The notes under the pieces: generated by a model
The model's input: only the letters and a program-made list of their open reading frames with translations
What the model was told of the DNA's origin: nothing
The model's database searches: none
Source: Paenibacillus sp. BSR1-1
Lineage (GTDB): Bacteria; Bacillota; Bacilli; Bacillales; Cytobacillaceae
Reading direction: 5' to 3'
Length of the DNA stretch: 64,000 nucleotides
Assembly (NCBI RefSeq): GCF_030403775.1
Contig: NZ_JAQMWQ010000022.1
Coordinates: 35,083 to 99,082 of the forward strand
Program-made: the position numbers and the translations under genes
Shown here: positions 1 through 8,017 of the stretch, piece after piece
Layout: every line of letters starts with the position of its first letter
How positions within the stretch are numbered: position 1 is the stretch's first letter

Positions 1-1247
1 AGGCAAAGAGTATCAATAAAACGCGCTGGGCGATGGTCATGATTATTTTAGTTGGTGCGGTCGTTAACTATTTGGACCGTTCTAATTTAAGTGTCGCAAA
101 TCCTTTAATCTCGAAGGAATTTGGTTTATCTCCTTTACAAATGGGGGTCTTGTTGTCCGCTTTCCTTTGGCCGTATGCACTGGCGAATCTTCCGGCAGGC
201 TGGCTGGTTGACAAAATTGGTCCGAAGAAAATGCTTACAGGCGCCATGGGTTCTTGGTCGATTGTTTCCTTGTTAGCCGCTTTTACAAACAGCTATTCAA
301 TTTTTTATACGCTGCGCGTCTTGCTGGGTATTTCGGAATCGCCGTTTTTCCCATCGGCTACAAAGGCAATCAATACTTGGTTTTCTAAAAAAGACCGCGG
401 AACACCGCTTGCTATTGTCAATACCGGTTCCCAAATCGCGAACGGGATTGCTCCTCCATTATTAACGGCGCTCATGCTCGCTTATTCCTGGAAGATCATG
501 TTTGTGATCATTGGGGCAGCAGGGCTTGTCGTAATGGCTGTTTGGTGGTCGGTGTATCGTAATCCTACTAAATTCGAACTTATTGAAATTAATAAAGATG
601 AAGAAGAAGTTAAGGTTGACGCCGCTGAGAAGCAAATTGGCTGGGGCGGACTATTTAAATACAAATCTACTTGGTTTATGATTATTGGTAATTTTGGACT
701 TGTTTATACCATGTGGACATTCTTAACCTGGCTGCCTGGTTACTTGGTGGCAGATCGCGGTTTGACGGTTTTGAAAACGGGCTGGGTGGCTTCGATTCCG
801 TTCTTGATGGGGATCATTGGCGTGCCTCTTGGCGGTATCATTTCTGACTACTTTATCCGCAAAGGCTATCAGCCGATTAAGGCACGGAAAATCCCGCTTG
901 TTTGCGGAGCAATCGTTGCCGCATGTGCGGTCATTCCAATCCCGTATGTGTCAGGTGTTACTGGTGCAATCACATTAATAACCATTGCTTATTTCGCTTC
1001 TTCGGTACCAACTGGTGTCATTTGGACGCTTGCGACTGACGTTGCACCAAAAAATATGGTAGCTTCATTAGGTTCGATTCAAAACTTCGGCGGCTTTGTT
1101 GGAGCATCACTTGCACCAATCGTGACAGGTGCAATCGTACAAACAACTGGATCGTTTGAGTATGTCTTCCTTGTTGGAGCGGTATTACTTGTTGTTTCAG
1201 CTGTCAGCTATGGTATCTTCTTGAAAAAGCCGATTACGGTGAAATAG
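1..1247 (+). CDS. MFS transporter, anion:cation symporter type (5' end cut off)
   Basis: The frame is open to the left window edge, so the first codons are missing; the first internal ATG is at position 33. The visible product is about 415 residues, close to full length, with about 12 hydrophobic segments. The N-terminal VVNYLDRSNLSVANPLI stretch and the LPAGWLVDKIGPKK loop after TM2 are hallmarks of the ACS family of the major facilitator superfamily (hexuronate, glucarate and galactonate transporters). It probably imports a sugar acid by proton symport. The galactonate operon begins about 1.9 kb downstream, which makes a DgoT-like role attractive, but two opposite-strand genes lie between. 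Family is secure; substrate is inferred. Confidence 0.85.
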   Translation, partial: AKSINKTRWAMVMIILVGAVVNYLDRSNLSVANPLISKEFGLSPLQMGVLLSAFLWPYALANLPAGWLVDKIGPKKMLTGAMGSWSIVSLLAAFTNSYSIFYTLRVLLGISESPFFPSATKAINTWFSKKDRGTPLAIVNTGSQIANGIAPPLLTALMLAYSWKIMFVIIGAAGLVVMAVWWSVYRNPTKFELIEINKDEEEVKVDAAEKQIGWGGLFKYKSTWFMIIGNFGLVYTMWTFLTWLPGYLVADRGLTVLKTGWVASIPFLMGIIGVPLGGIISDYFIRKGYQPIKARKIPLVCGAIVAACAVIPIPYVSGVTGAITLITIAYFASSVPTGVIWTLATDVAPKNMVASLGSIQNFGGFVGASLAPIVTGAIVQTTGSFEYVFLVGAVLLVVSAVSYGIFLKKPITVK

Positions 1248-1275
1248 TATGAGTAATAGGTTGAAATCCTTCAAT

Positions 1276-1384
1276 AAAAATAGAAAACCATCCTAGAAGT
1301 GGCAAGCAACAGGATGGCCTCAGAGAAATAATAGTACCCTACTTGGCGGTAGGGATGAAGAGAGAAGTGTTCCTAGCACTTCTC
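1276..1384 (-). ncRNA. Candidate orphan antisense (antitoxin-like) small RNA
   Basis: A minus-strand transcription unit can be read here. The -10 TATAAT is at 1394-1389 and a possible -35 TTGGTC at 1418-1413, 18 bp apart. Then come hairpins 1361-1369/1377-1385 and 1337-1342/1349-1354, and a terminator stem 1288-1294/1311-1317 followed by TTTTCTATTTTT. The same order of hairpins, with clear sequence similarity, occurs at 60264-60384, where it overlaps a small toxin-like ORF. Here no matching ORF remains (a stop interrupts the equivalent frame). The stem CCATCC/GGATGG is CCACCC/GGGTGG in the other copy, a compensatory change. It lies between two convergent 3' ends. Function is inferred. Confidence 0.5.
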
Positions 1385-1389
1385 TTTTA
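1361..1389 (+). terminator. Terminator of the MFS gene
   Basis: The 9-bp arms AGAGAAGTG (1361-1369) and CACTTCTCT (1377-1385) are followed by TTTT. The same hairpin recurs at 56627 and 60361. Confidence 0.75.
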
Positions 1390-1446
1390 TTATACTTTAA
1401 ATTCATTCGGGAGACCAAGGTAACGGTTCCAGTGGCGGCATCCTTA

Positions 1447-1959
1447 TTATTTCTTATCAAAAACAAACAATTTAAGCTCTTCAGTGTCTGGAGGAAGAAT
1501 AACGAGTTTCTCAAATTTCATTCCGATTTTCTCTAGTAGATTGGAGGAATGGTCATTATCCTTAGAGGTAATCGCCACAATTCGATTGAATCCTAATTTT
1601 TCAATACCATACTCCAATGTAGCAGAGGCTGCCTCGTATCCATAGCCTTTGGATTGAAATCTCGATAAAAAGGCAAAGCCAATATCAACATTCTCTAAAG
1701 AATCCCTTTTGATCAGGCCGCAAATGCCAATCGGAATTCCTCCGTCTTTAAGCTCCGTTAAGTAAAGACCAAATCCCTGTCGAGTGTACATATCCATTGG
1801 TCCAGTTAAAATATAGTTTCTAGCATCCTCCAGCGTTCTCACACCTTTATCTCCGATAAATCGAATCCAAGATGGTTCATTCAAAAGTTCAAGGATAAAG
1901 GCATCATCATCAGGTGTTAACCAGCGGAGGATTAATCGATCAGTTTCCATTACTTTCAT
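1447..1959 (-). CDS. GNAT family N-acetyltransferase (RimJ/RimL-like)
   Basis: A 170-residue single-domain acetyltransferase. It opens with MKVMETDRLILRWLTPDD, the usual first strand of RimJ/RimL-type GNAT proteins. The acetyl-CoA pyrophosphate-binding loop is around residues 100-115 (SKGYGYEAA), followed by the helix and the IVAITSKDNDHSSNLLEKIGM segment typical of the C-terminal half. It would transfer acetyl from acetyl-CoA to an amino group of an unknown protein or small molecule. The start has a weak AGGTGTATTTGA leader; a second ATG three codons in is possible. It stands alone, convergent with the MFS gene. Confidence 0.85.
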   Translation of the reverse strand: MKVMETDRLILRWLTPDDDAFILELLNEPSWIRFIGDKGVRTLEDARNYILTGPMDMYTRQGFGLYLTELKDGGIPIGICGLIKRDSLENVDIGFAFLSRFQSKGYGYEAASATLEYGIEKLGFNRIVAITSKDNDHSSNLLEKIGMKFEKLVILPPDTEELKLFVFDKK

Positions 1960-1998
1960 TCAAATACACCTCATTATCATTTTAGCACAGAAAGATAT

Positions 1999-2010
1999 GG
2001 GGACAGTTCC
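1999..2010. repeat. Half-copy of the dispersed GGGGACGGTTCT element
   Basis: GGGGACAGTTCC lies just upstream of the GNAT gene. It matches the core of the element found at a dozen other places in the window. No pairing arm is obvious, so it looks like a remnant. Confidence 0.55.
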
Positions 2011-2108
2011 AATGGTTTTACATTGTCTGAGGAATTGTGCCTTTCCAAATAAATTGGTCTGCTCCCTAGAGGGCCAGACCACTTCTTTTATTAGCGAAAA
2101 ATCCCAAG

Positions 2109-2600
2109 TTATTTTCCTTGAATATACATAATTCTTTCAACAAGCCATTTTATAGAACAAGCCTTCATGATATAGAGTGGAAAAGAATAAACATACTCCC
2201 AATGCTCTAATTTATAAATACCTAACCAAACTGTGATTGGCTCACATAAGAAAGTAAAGACGGCTGCCATTATCACATTGGCGATTAAAAAAGATTTCCA
2301 TTTCTTAAAGTACTGAAAAAGAAACATATGAGCAACAATTAGTATCCCACTATCTACTGCTATTAACCGTGGTATTAATTGTGTTAATTGATACGGATAT
2401 GACCAAAGATGAGAATTTACACCCATATCATCCAATAGTCCAACCAAGAGCATTAATAAACTGCCAAAAAGCAAAATTTCCTTTAATCTCTTTTTCTCTA
2501 CATATCTCCACCATATAATCCATGGAATGATTAAAATTAGTAAAAGCAGCCACCATTGAAAAGAAAACAAATCGTGATGGAGCCAATATTCCTTCTTCAT
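2109..2600 (-). CDS. CBO0543-like integral membrane protein
   Basis: A 163-residue protein with about five predicted membrane segments (roughly residues 14-32, 40-57, 75-95, 102-125, 135-152). Aromatic-rich loops include WSYPYQL and WEYVYSFP. The pattern resembles the CBO0543 family of small membrane proteins common in Bacilli and Clostridia, for which no function is established. The start ATG follows AGGGGAA. The gene is monocistronic as far as can be seen, with no functional hint from its neighbours. Confidence 0.7.
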   Translation of the reverse strand: MKKEYWLHHDLFSFQWWLLLLILIIPWIIWWRYVEKKRLKEILLFGSLLMLLVGLLDDMGVNSHLWSYPYQLTQLIPRLIAVDSGILIVAHMFLFQYFKKWKSFLIANVIMAAVFTFLCEPITVWLGIYKLEHWEYVYSFPLYIMKACSIKWLVERIMYIQGK

Positions 2601-2788
2601 TTCCCCTAATTTATAATCGAATTTCGTATTTTTTCGTAACTTGGATAGTTTTCTGTCAAAGAATTCACTCTTTCAATATAAGTTACAAATCACATAATAT
2701 GTATTATTTATTTAAAAATATCCTTTTATTCCAGCACCATTTTTGGACCATTCCCGGTGTTATGCTAAGAACCAGGAACGTGATAAAA

Positions 2789-2838
2789 GCCAAACAATTC
2801 GAAGAGAATTATTCGAGGGTGTTTGGCATATTTTTTGT
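2789..2838 (+). terminator. Terminator-like hairpin
   Basis: The 8-bp arms GCCAAACA (2789-2796) and TGTTTGGC (2820-2827) are followed by ATATTTTTTG. It lies in the 540-bp intergenic stretch 2601-3143, which also holds the terminator at 2954 and the IclR operator but no credible gene. Confidence 0.6.
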
Positions 2839-2953
2839 AGCGTCTAAATGACCTTGAATATCAAATGTCTGCTTCTCTTTTATAAAGCTCTGCTCAACAG
2901 ACAGATCGGTTGAGGCATAAAAAAAGATTCTTAAGATTAATAGATGCAATGTG

Positions 2954-2986
2954 ATGGATAGCCTTAAATGGGCTATCCATTTTTTG
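2954..2986 (+). terminator. Strong Rho-independent terminator
   Basis: The perfect 10-bp arms ATGGATAGCC (2954-2963) and GGCTATCCAT (2971-2980) are followed by a T run. It isolates the IclR/galactonate region from upstream transcription. A close relative of this hairpin is at 39719. Confidence 0.8.
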
Positions 2987-3091
2987 TATAGCTACTGGCA
3001 CACGTGGTATAGTACGCTTTTAAAAGGTTTAATCTGAATTTTTAAAAATTGATGTTGCAAGGAATAAAGACCTATAGTAACATTAAAGATG

Positions 3092-3128
3092 TAAATCATA
3101 TATATGATTTAACATCACATATGTGATT
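3092..3128 (+). promoter_or_regulatory. Tandem palindromic operator at the IclR gene start
   Basis: A perfect 20-bp palindrome (3092-3111, TAAATCATATATATGATTTA) is followed by a second palindrome ATCACATATGTGAT (3114-3127). Their centres are 19 bp apart, about two helical turns. The second one abuts the AAGGAGGAG ribosome binding site of the IclR gene. Both share a (T)ATCA..TGAT(A) half-site. Autoregulation by the IclR protein is inferred from position. Confidence 0.6.
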
Positions 3129-3143
3129 TAAGGAGGAGAAAGG

Positions 3144-3896
3144 ATGTCTGTAAAGTCAGCGGAACGTGTGTTGAGAGTTTTTGAGTTGCTCGCCCAGTAT
3201 CCAGGGGGATTAACGATAAAGGAAATAAGTGAAGCACTTTCCTTTCCGCAAAGCAGCACCTCTGGCTTGATCGAAACATTGTTTAAAAACAGCTACCTGA
3301 CAACGGATGAATTTAGAAAATACAAACTTGGACCCAAGCTCATCCAGCTTGGCAGTGTAGCCATGGATTCCTTAGAAATCTCTGCACAAGGTACTCCTTA
3401 TCTAAAACAGTTAATGGAAGAGGTTCAGGAAACCGTATTTATGGCAGAGCTTCACCATTCTGAACTTGCGTATCTGGTGAAAATCAATAGTAATCGGTCC
3501 ATTCGAACAACAGCCGAACCTGGAAAAAGCAAGCCTTTGTACTGCACTGGTTTGGGAAAAGCCTTTTTAACCTTTCTTCCTCAAGAAAGAAGAGAAGAAA
3601 TCTTAAATGGGTTAAAGCTTGAGCCAATTACTCAAAAGACAATCACCAATAAAGAATCACTTGTGGAGCAGCTTGATGTATTTGCTGCACTAGGTTATTC
3701 CATTGATGATGAAGAGAATGAAGAAGGACTGTACTGTCTTGCTGCACCTGTATATGGAGTAGACCATACCATCCAAGCTGCTATCAGTGTAGCAGGGCCA
3801 AAAGAAAGAATGTTGAAACAAAAAGAAAGTATCGTTGAGAAGCTGCTTGATACAGCTGGGAAAATATCAACTAGTATCGGATACAGACCTATTTAA
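3144..3896 (+). CDS. IclR family transcriptional regulator of the galactonate operon
   Basis: A 250-residue protein with the classic IclR layout. A winged helix-turn-helix covers about residues 3-65 (LTIKEISEALSFPQSSTSGLIETL) and an effector-binding domain about residues 80-245, with the family signature LYCTGLGKAFL near residue 133 and a C-terminal IQAAISVAGP segment. It resembles KDG-responsive KdgR-type members. It stands upstream of, and in the same orientation as, the galactonate genes, so control by galactonate or 2-keto-3-deoxy-galactonate (or its phosphate) is a reasonable inference. The ATG has an excellent AAGGAGGAG at 8 bp. A tandem palindrome overlaps its leader. Confidence 0.85.
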   Translation: MSVKSAERVLRVFELLAQYPGGLTIKEISEALSFPQSSTSGLIETLFKNSYLTTDEFRKYKLGPKLIQLGSVAMDSLEISAQGTPYLKQLMEEVQETVFMAELHHSELAYLVKINSNRSIRTTAEPGKSKPLYCTGLGKAFLTFLPQERREEILNGLKLEPITQKTITNKESLVEQLDVFAALGYSIDDEENEEGLYCLAAPVYGVDHTIQAAISVAGPKERMLKQKESIVEKLLDTAGKISTSIGYRPI

Positions 3897-4058
3897 ATCA
3901 TGTACTGTTAGATATTTTTTTGAAGAAATAATAAATCGGTTTAGTTTATTTTTTGTAAAAAATGAAAACGGTTACGTTTTGGAGATTCCTAGACTTATAG
4001 CAACTTGAAAAAAAGTTTACTAAACATTTGATTATGGAAAAAAATTTTTTGAAAATTG

Positions 4059-4100
4059 TTGTAATTCGAAAATCTCTATCATATAATGAAAACGTTATCA
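4059..4100 (+). promoter_or_regulatory. Galactonate operon promoter with CcpA cre box
   Basis: The -35 TTGTAA (4059-4064) is 17 bp from a consensus -10 TATAAT (4082-4087). TGAAAACGTTATCA (4087-4100) fits the Gram-positive cre consensus completely and overlaps the end of the -10 and the start region. Bound CcpA would block initiation, giving glucose repression. A second, weaker palindromic cre-like site, TGAAAACGGTTACG, is at 3963-3976. Confidence 0.75.
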
Positions 4101-4140
4101 AATTTTGTAATTTTTAGTCTATTAATAGAGGGGGAAGATT

Positions 4141-5463
4141 ATGAAAAAGAGTTTCGTAGGTTTTAAGAAAGCTGCTGGTTACCTTGCATTAGCGGTTGGA
4201 ATTAGTTCTTCATTAGTGGGCTGTAGTTCTGGTACCAATACATCATCAGGATCTGGCTCAACAGGCAAGACGGAGAAAAAGGTAGAGGAAATTCGCGTAG
4301 TTGCTGCGAACCATCCGTGGACAGAATCTATTAAAGCATTATTGCCAGAGTTTGAAAAAGAAACTGGTATTAAAGTAAAAGTTGATAGCTACTTTGAAGA
4401 CCAGCTAACACAAAAAACGGCAGTAGAGTTTGCCTCTAATTCAAAGAACATTGACGTGGTTATGTTCCGTCCACTTCAAGACGGTAAGATGTTCCATAAG
4501 AGCGGCTACTTTGCTGATATGACTGATTATGTAGGTAAAGAGAAGGGGTACACAGATGATTTTATTCCTTCTTCCCTTGGAAGTGTTAAGGATGGAGAAA
4601 AGGTATTTGGTTTACCACTTGTAACCGAGACAGAAGTTCTCTACTACCGTAAGGATCTTTTAGAAAAAGCCGGCATTGAGGTTCCAAAAACCCTTGAAGA
4701 GCTTGAAGCGGCGGCGAAGAAATTAAATGATCCGGCTCATGGAGTTTCTGGATTTGTAGCACGTGGAAAGCGCGCTGCAGCTGTTACTCAGTTCTCCAGC
4801 TTCTTGTATGGCTTTGGCGGAGACTTCATGAAAGATGGAAAGTCTGCTATTACAGCACCTGAAGCAATTGAAGCGTTTAACTACTATGGAAACCTATTAA
4901 ACAAATACGGTCCTAAAGGGACATTAAATATGAGCTGGCCAGAAGCGATGGCTGTATTCACACAAGGTAAAGCAGCATTCTACACAGATGCTTCCTCTTT
5001 ATTCACGAATGCAACAGATGCTTCTAAATCAACTGTAGCTGACAAGGTTGGATTTGCTCCATTCCCAGCTGGTCCAAATGGAACTAAGCCTTACGTTGTT
5101 ACTTCTTGGGCACTTGGTATAGGTGCAAACTCTGAAAAGAAAGATGCCGCTTGGAAGTTTATTAAATGGGTAGAAAGTAAAGAGATGGTTGCGAAGCTTC
5201 AAGCTGAAGGAAACCCTGGTGCACGTATTTCTGTTTGGAACTCTCCAGAAGGAACGGCAAAATTCCCTAAGGATTTAGCAGCAGCGATTGCTGAAAACGG
5301 GAAGTCAGGTACACCTTATGACCGTCCAGTTGTAATCAACGTAGGAAATGCACGCGACACCATCGGAGATGTCATCCTTGCAGCTATTGAAGGAAAAGAC
5401 GTCAAGGCAGCTGCTGAAAAAGCAGATGGAGAATTCCAGAAGATCCTTGACAGCGAGAAATAA
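4141..5463 (+). CDS. CUT1 ABC transporter sugar-binding lipoprotein
   Basis: A 440-residue extracellular solute-binding protein. A signal peptide ends in the lipobox LVGC (cysteine about residue 29), followed by a Ser/Gly/Thr linker and a family 1 (MalE-like) binding fold, visible in ETEVLYYRKDLLEKAGIEVPKTLEE and in the Trp- and Gly-rich C-terminal lobe. It would capture a sugar or sugar acid and deliver it to the two permeases downstream. The gene is first in the operon after the cre-controlled promoter and has a GAGGGGGAAGATT leader. The galactonate genes that follow suggest an aldonate or a galactonate-yielding ligand; this is inference. Confidence 0.85.
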   Translation: MKKSFVGFKKAAGYLALAVGISSSLVGCSSGTNTSSGSGSTGKTEKKVEEIRVVAANHPWTESIKALLPEFEKETGIKVKVDSYFEDQLTQKTAVEFASNSKNIDVVMFRPLQDGKMFHKSGYFADMTDYVGKEKGYTDDFIPSSLGSVKDGEKVFGLPLVTETEVLYYRKDLLEKAGIEVPKTLEELEAAAKKLNDPAHGVSGFVARGKRAAAVTQFSSFLYGFGGDFMKDGKSAITAPEAIEAFNYYGNLLNKYGPKGTLNMSWPEAMAVFTQGKAAFYTDASSLFTNATDASKSTVADKVGFAPFPAGPNGTKPYVVTSWALGIGANSEKKDAAWKFIKWVESKEMVAKLQAEGNPGARISVWNSPEGTAKFPKDLAAAIAENGKSGTPYDRPVVINVGNARDTIGDVILAAIEGKDVKAAAEKADGEFQKILDSEK

Positions 5464-5486
5464 GAAATTGATTTAACCTAATTCTT

Positions 5487-5548
5487 AACGGCTTTCGGTT
5501 AGCAATCTGGGTTTGATTTACCGGAGGCTCTCGAAGGCCGTTTGTTTT
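5487..5548 (+). other. Intercistronic hairpin between binding protein and permease
   Basis: AACGGCTTTCG (5487-5497) pairs with CGAAGGCCGTT (5532-5542) with one wobble, followed by TGTTTT. Such hairpins after binding-protein genes commonly stabilise the upstream mRNA or partly terminate, so the binding protein is made in excess over the permeases. Confidence 0.55.
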
Positions 5549-5585
5549 ACAAGCAATAATCAACTGGTAAGGAGGAGCAGAAGAA

Positions 5586-6464
5586 ATGACAAACTGGATT
5601 GATCGTAACATCAAGTGGGTTTTTACAATGCCAGCTGTGATTTTTGTAGCACTCATGATGGTCATGCCTGTGGGATATACCTTTTGGCTTAGTTTTCATG
5701 ATTGGAATATGTCGAACGTAACACCCCCGTTATGGGTAGCATTTGAAAATTATAAGGTACTTTTTCATGATGAACTTTTTCTAAAATCATTGAAACTGAT
5801 GTTTTACTTTACGATTGCGTCTGTAGCCATTGAAACGGTGTTGGGGGTGGGTCTTGCCATCCTAATGAACCAAAATATCGTTGGTAAAGGGATAGTAAAA
5901 ACACTATTTCTATTGCCGATGGTAGCGACTCCGGTCGCTGTAGGTTTAATTTGGGTTCTTATTTACGAGCCAAACATCGGGATTGCGAACGTCTTTTTAC
6001 AAAAATTAGGTCTGCCGGGCCAAGAATGGTTAACGTCACAGAACCTCGTTATGCCTTCGTTAATCTTCATTGATGTTTGGGAATGGACGCCGATGATTGC
6101 TTTAATCGTACTGGCTGGACTTGTGTCTCTTCCAAAGGATCCGTATGAAGCGGCGATGATCGATGGAGCGAACACTTGGCAATCGTTTAGTAAAATTACA
6201 CTTCCATTATTAAAGCCAACGCTTTACTCAGCAATTTTACTTCGAATGATTGATGCGTTAAAAACCTTTGATATTATTTATGCGACCACACAAGGTGGAC
6301 CAGGTACTTCATCTCAGACAATCAATATCTACGGGTACGTCTTAGGCTTTCAATATTTTAAAATTGGTCAGGCTTCTGCACTACTTATGGTATTTTTCGT
6401 TATTGTCCTTTCAATCAGCATTTTCACGATACTATTGCGCAAAAGAGCGGGGGTTAACCTATGA
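5586..6464 (+). CDS. CUT1 ABC transporter permease 1 (MalF/UgpA type)
   Basis: A 292-residue inner-membrane subunit with six hydrophobic segments. The EAA loop that docks the ATPase is at about residues 188-207 (YEAAMIDGANTWQSFSKITL). The N-terminal segment MPVGYTFWLSFHDWN is typical of the first permease of CUT1 importers. It has a strong AAGGAGGAG leader. It overlaps the next permease by 4 bp (ATGA), implying translational coupling and a heterodimeric channel. No ATP-binding subunit is encoded nearby. Confidence 0.9.
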   Translation: MTNWIDRNIKWVFTMPAVIFVALMMVMPVGYTFWLSFHDWNMSNVTPPLWVAFENYKVLFHDELFLKSLKLMFYFTIASVAIETVLGVGLAILMNQNIVGKGIVKTLFLLPMVATPVAVGLIWVLIYEPNIGIANVFLQKLGLPGQEWLTSQNLVMPSLIFIDVWEWTPMIALIVLAGLVSLPKDPYEAAMIDGANTWQSFSKITLPLLKPTLYSAILLRMIDALKTFDIIYATTQGGPGTSSQTINIYGYVLGFQYFKIGQASALLMVFFVIVLSISIFTILLRKRAGVNL

Positions 6465-7285
6465 GTGGAAAAAAACCAAAAAAATTAAGCGCCGCCCTTA
6501 CTCATGTTGGTGTCTACTTTGCCCTGTTTTTGTTTTTGCTGCCTTTCCTATGGATGGTTCTGGCGTCGTTTAAGACACAAGTGCAAATCCTGAATACATC
6601 TAAAATTTTTGAGATAACTGCAAATTTCAATAATTATATCAGCATCTTTAAAGAATACTCTTTTCTTCAATTTATTTGGAATAGCTTTGTCGTTGGGATT
6701 GGGGCAACCATTTTTGGACTGATTCTTGGTTTGCCGGCAGCATACGCCATTGCGAAATACAAGCAGCAAGGTTTAGGGCTGTTAATTCTTGTGGCGAGAA
6801 TTGTTCCAGGTATTTCCTTTCTTATCCCTTGGTTTATTATTTTCTCAAAATTACATTTGATCGACACGTATACATCCTTAATTCTTAGTCATATGCTTGT
6901 AACCATGCCGTTTATCATCTGGGTGATGATTCCATTTTTTGAAGGGCTTCCGCATGAACTGGAGGAATCCGCACGGGTGGATGGCTGTTCAATCCCTTCT
7001 GCCTTTGTTCGTGTGATGCTTCCAATTTCTGGGCCGGGAATTGTGACTTCATCCATTTTAGCGTTTATTTTTTCATGGAATAACTTTATGTTCTCTTTAA
7101 TTCTTGCCGGTGATAATACCAAGACATTGCCGATTGCGGTATTTAATTTCATTTCGTATTCGGATATTAACTGGGGAGGCTTGATGGCAGCTTCCGTTAC
7201 GATTACAGCACCAGTACTGCTATTGGCCTTGTTTGCGCAGCGCTATATTATTGCGGGATTAACAGGCGGAAGTGTGAAGGGGTAA
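6461..7285 (+). CDS. CUT1 ABC transporter permease 2 (MalG type)
   Basis: A 274-residue permease with six membrane segments and the EAA loop LEESARVDGCSIPSAFVRVM around residues 165-185. The start ATG overlaps the stop of the preceding permease. It partners the upstream permease to form the translocation pore. The nearest following gene, the aldolase, is 60 bp away in the same direction. Substrate is unproven; context suggests galactonate or a related aldonate. Confidence 0.9.
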   Translation: MSGKKPKKLSAALTHVGVYFALFLFLLPFLWMVLASFKTQVQILNTSKIFEITANFNNYISIFKEYSFLQFIWNSFVVGIGATIFGLILGLPAAYAIAKYKQQGLGLLILVARIVPGISFLIPWFIIFSKLHLIDTYTSLILSHMLVTMPFIIWVMIPFFEGLPHELEESARVDGCSIPSAFVRVMLPISGPGIVTSSILAFIFSWNNFMFSLILAGDNTKTLPIAVFNFISYSDINWGGLMAASVTITAPVLLLALFAQRYIIAGLTGGSVKG

Positions 7286-7347
7286 TGGCAGACTGATTGA
7301 TTTTTAAAAGATTGCCTGCTGTAACAACCTATTAGGAGATGAGTAGA

Positions 7348-7992
7348 ATGACAGCCTCACTATTAGAGGAAGTACGAAGATTAAAGATTGTCGCAATCAT
7401 CCGCAGTCAATCTCTTGATGGACTTGAAAATACCGTTAAAAGTCTTTATCGGGGCGGTATCCGTGCAATTGAAATCACGTTGAATACCCCTGGGGCTCTT
7501 AGTGGGATTGAACGTCTGAAAGAGAGGTATCCGGAATTGCTAATTGGTGCAGGGACCGTGTTAGATTCAGAGTCTGCTAGACTTGCGATTCTTTCTGGTG
7601 CAGGTTACCTCCTCACCCCAACGTTGAAAAAAGAAACGATTGAAACAGCCAACCGCTATAATGTACCGGTTATCCCAGGCGTGTTGACCCCGACAGAGGC
7701 GTTAACGGCCTATGAATATGGAGCTAAGATGGTCAAAATTTTTCCCATCAGTCATCTTGGGCCCAAATATTTGACTGACTTGAAAGGACCGTTACCTTTT
7801 GTAGAAACAATGGCGGTCGGAGGCATTTCGTTAGAGAATGCAGCGGACTATTTACTGGCAGGAGCAAGTGCGTTAGGAATTGGCAGTTCACTCGTGGATG
7901 AAAAGCTAGTGAAGCAAGGCGATTTTTCGGAAATTGAAAGACGGGCAGCCAGGTTCGTAGAGATTGCTCAAAATGTTCAATTACCAAAATAA
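7348..7992 (+). CDS. dgoA: 2-dehydro-3-deoxy-6-phosphogalactonate (KDPGal/KDPG) aldolase
   Basis: A roughly 214-residue class I aldolase of the KDPG/KHG family. The Schiff-base lysine sits in MVKIFPIS, the conserved glutamate in RAIEITLNTPGAL, and the phosphate-binding glycine loop in AVGGISLEN. It cleaves the phosphorylated 2-keto-3-deoxy sugar acid to pyruvate and glyceraldehyde-3-phosphate in the cytosol. The ATG at 7339 overlaps the ribosome binding site AGGAG (7334-7338), so the in-frame ATG at 7348 is preferred. Being next to dgoK and dgoD, the galactonate branch is the likely role, although this fold often also accepts KDPG. Confidence 0.88.
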   Translation: MTASLLEEVRRLKIVAIIRSQSLDGLENTVKSLYRGGIRAIEITLNTPGALSGIERLKERYPELLIGAGTVLDSESARLAILSGAGYLLTPTLKKETIETANRYNVPVIPGVLTPTEALTAYEYGAKMVKIFPISHLGPKYLTDLKGPLPFVETMAVGGISLENAADYLLAGASALGIGSSLVDEKLVKQGDFSEIERRAARFVEIAQNVQLPK

Positions 7993-8017
7993 ATTCAATA
8001 GAAAAGTGGTGTTGAAT

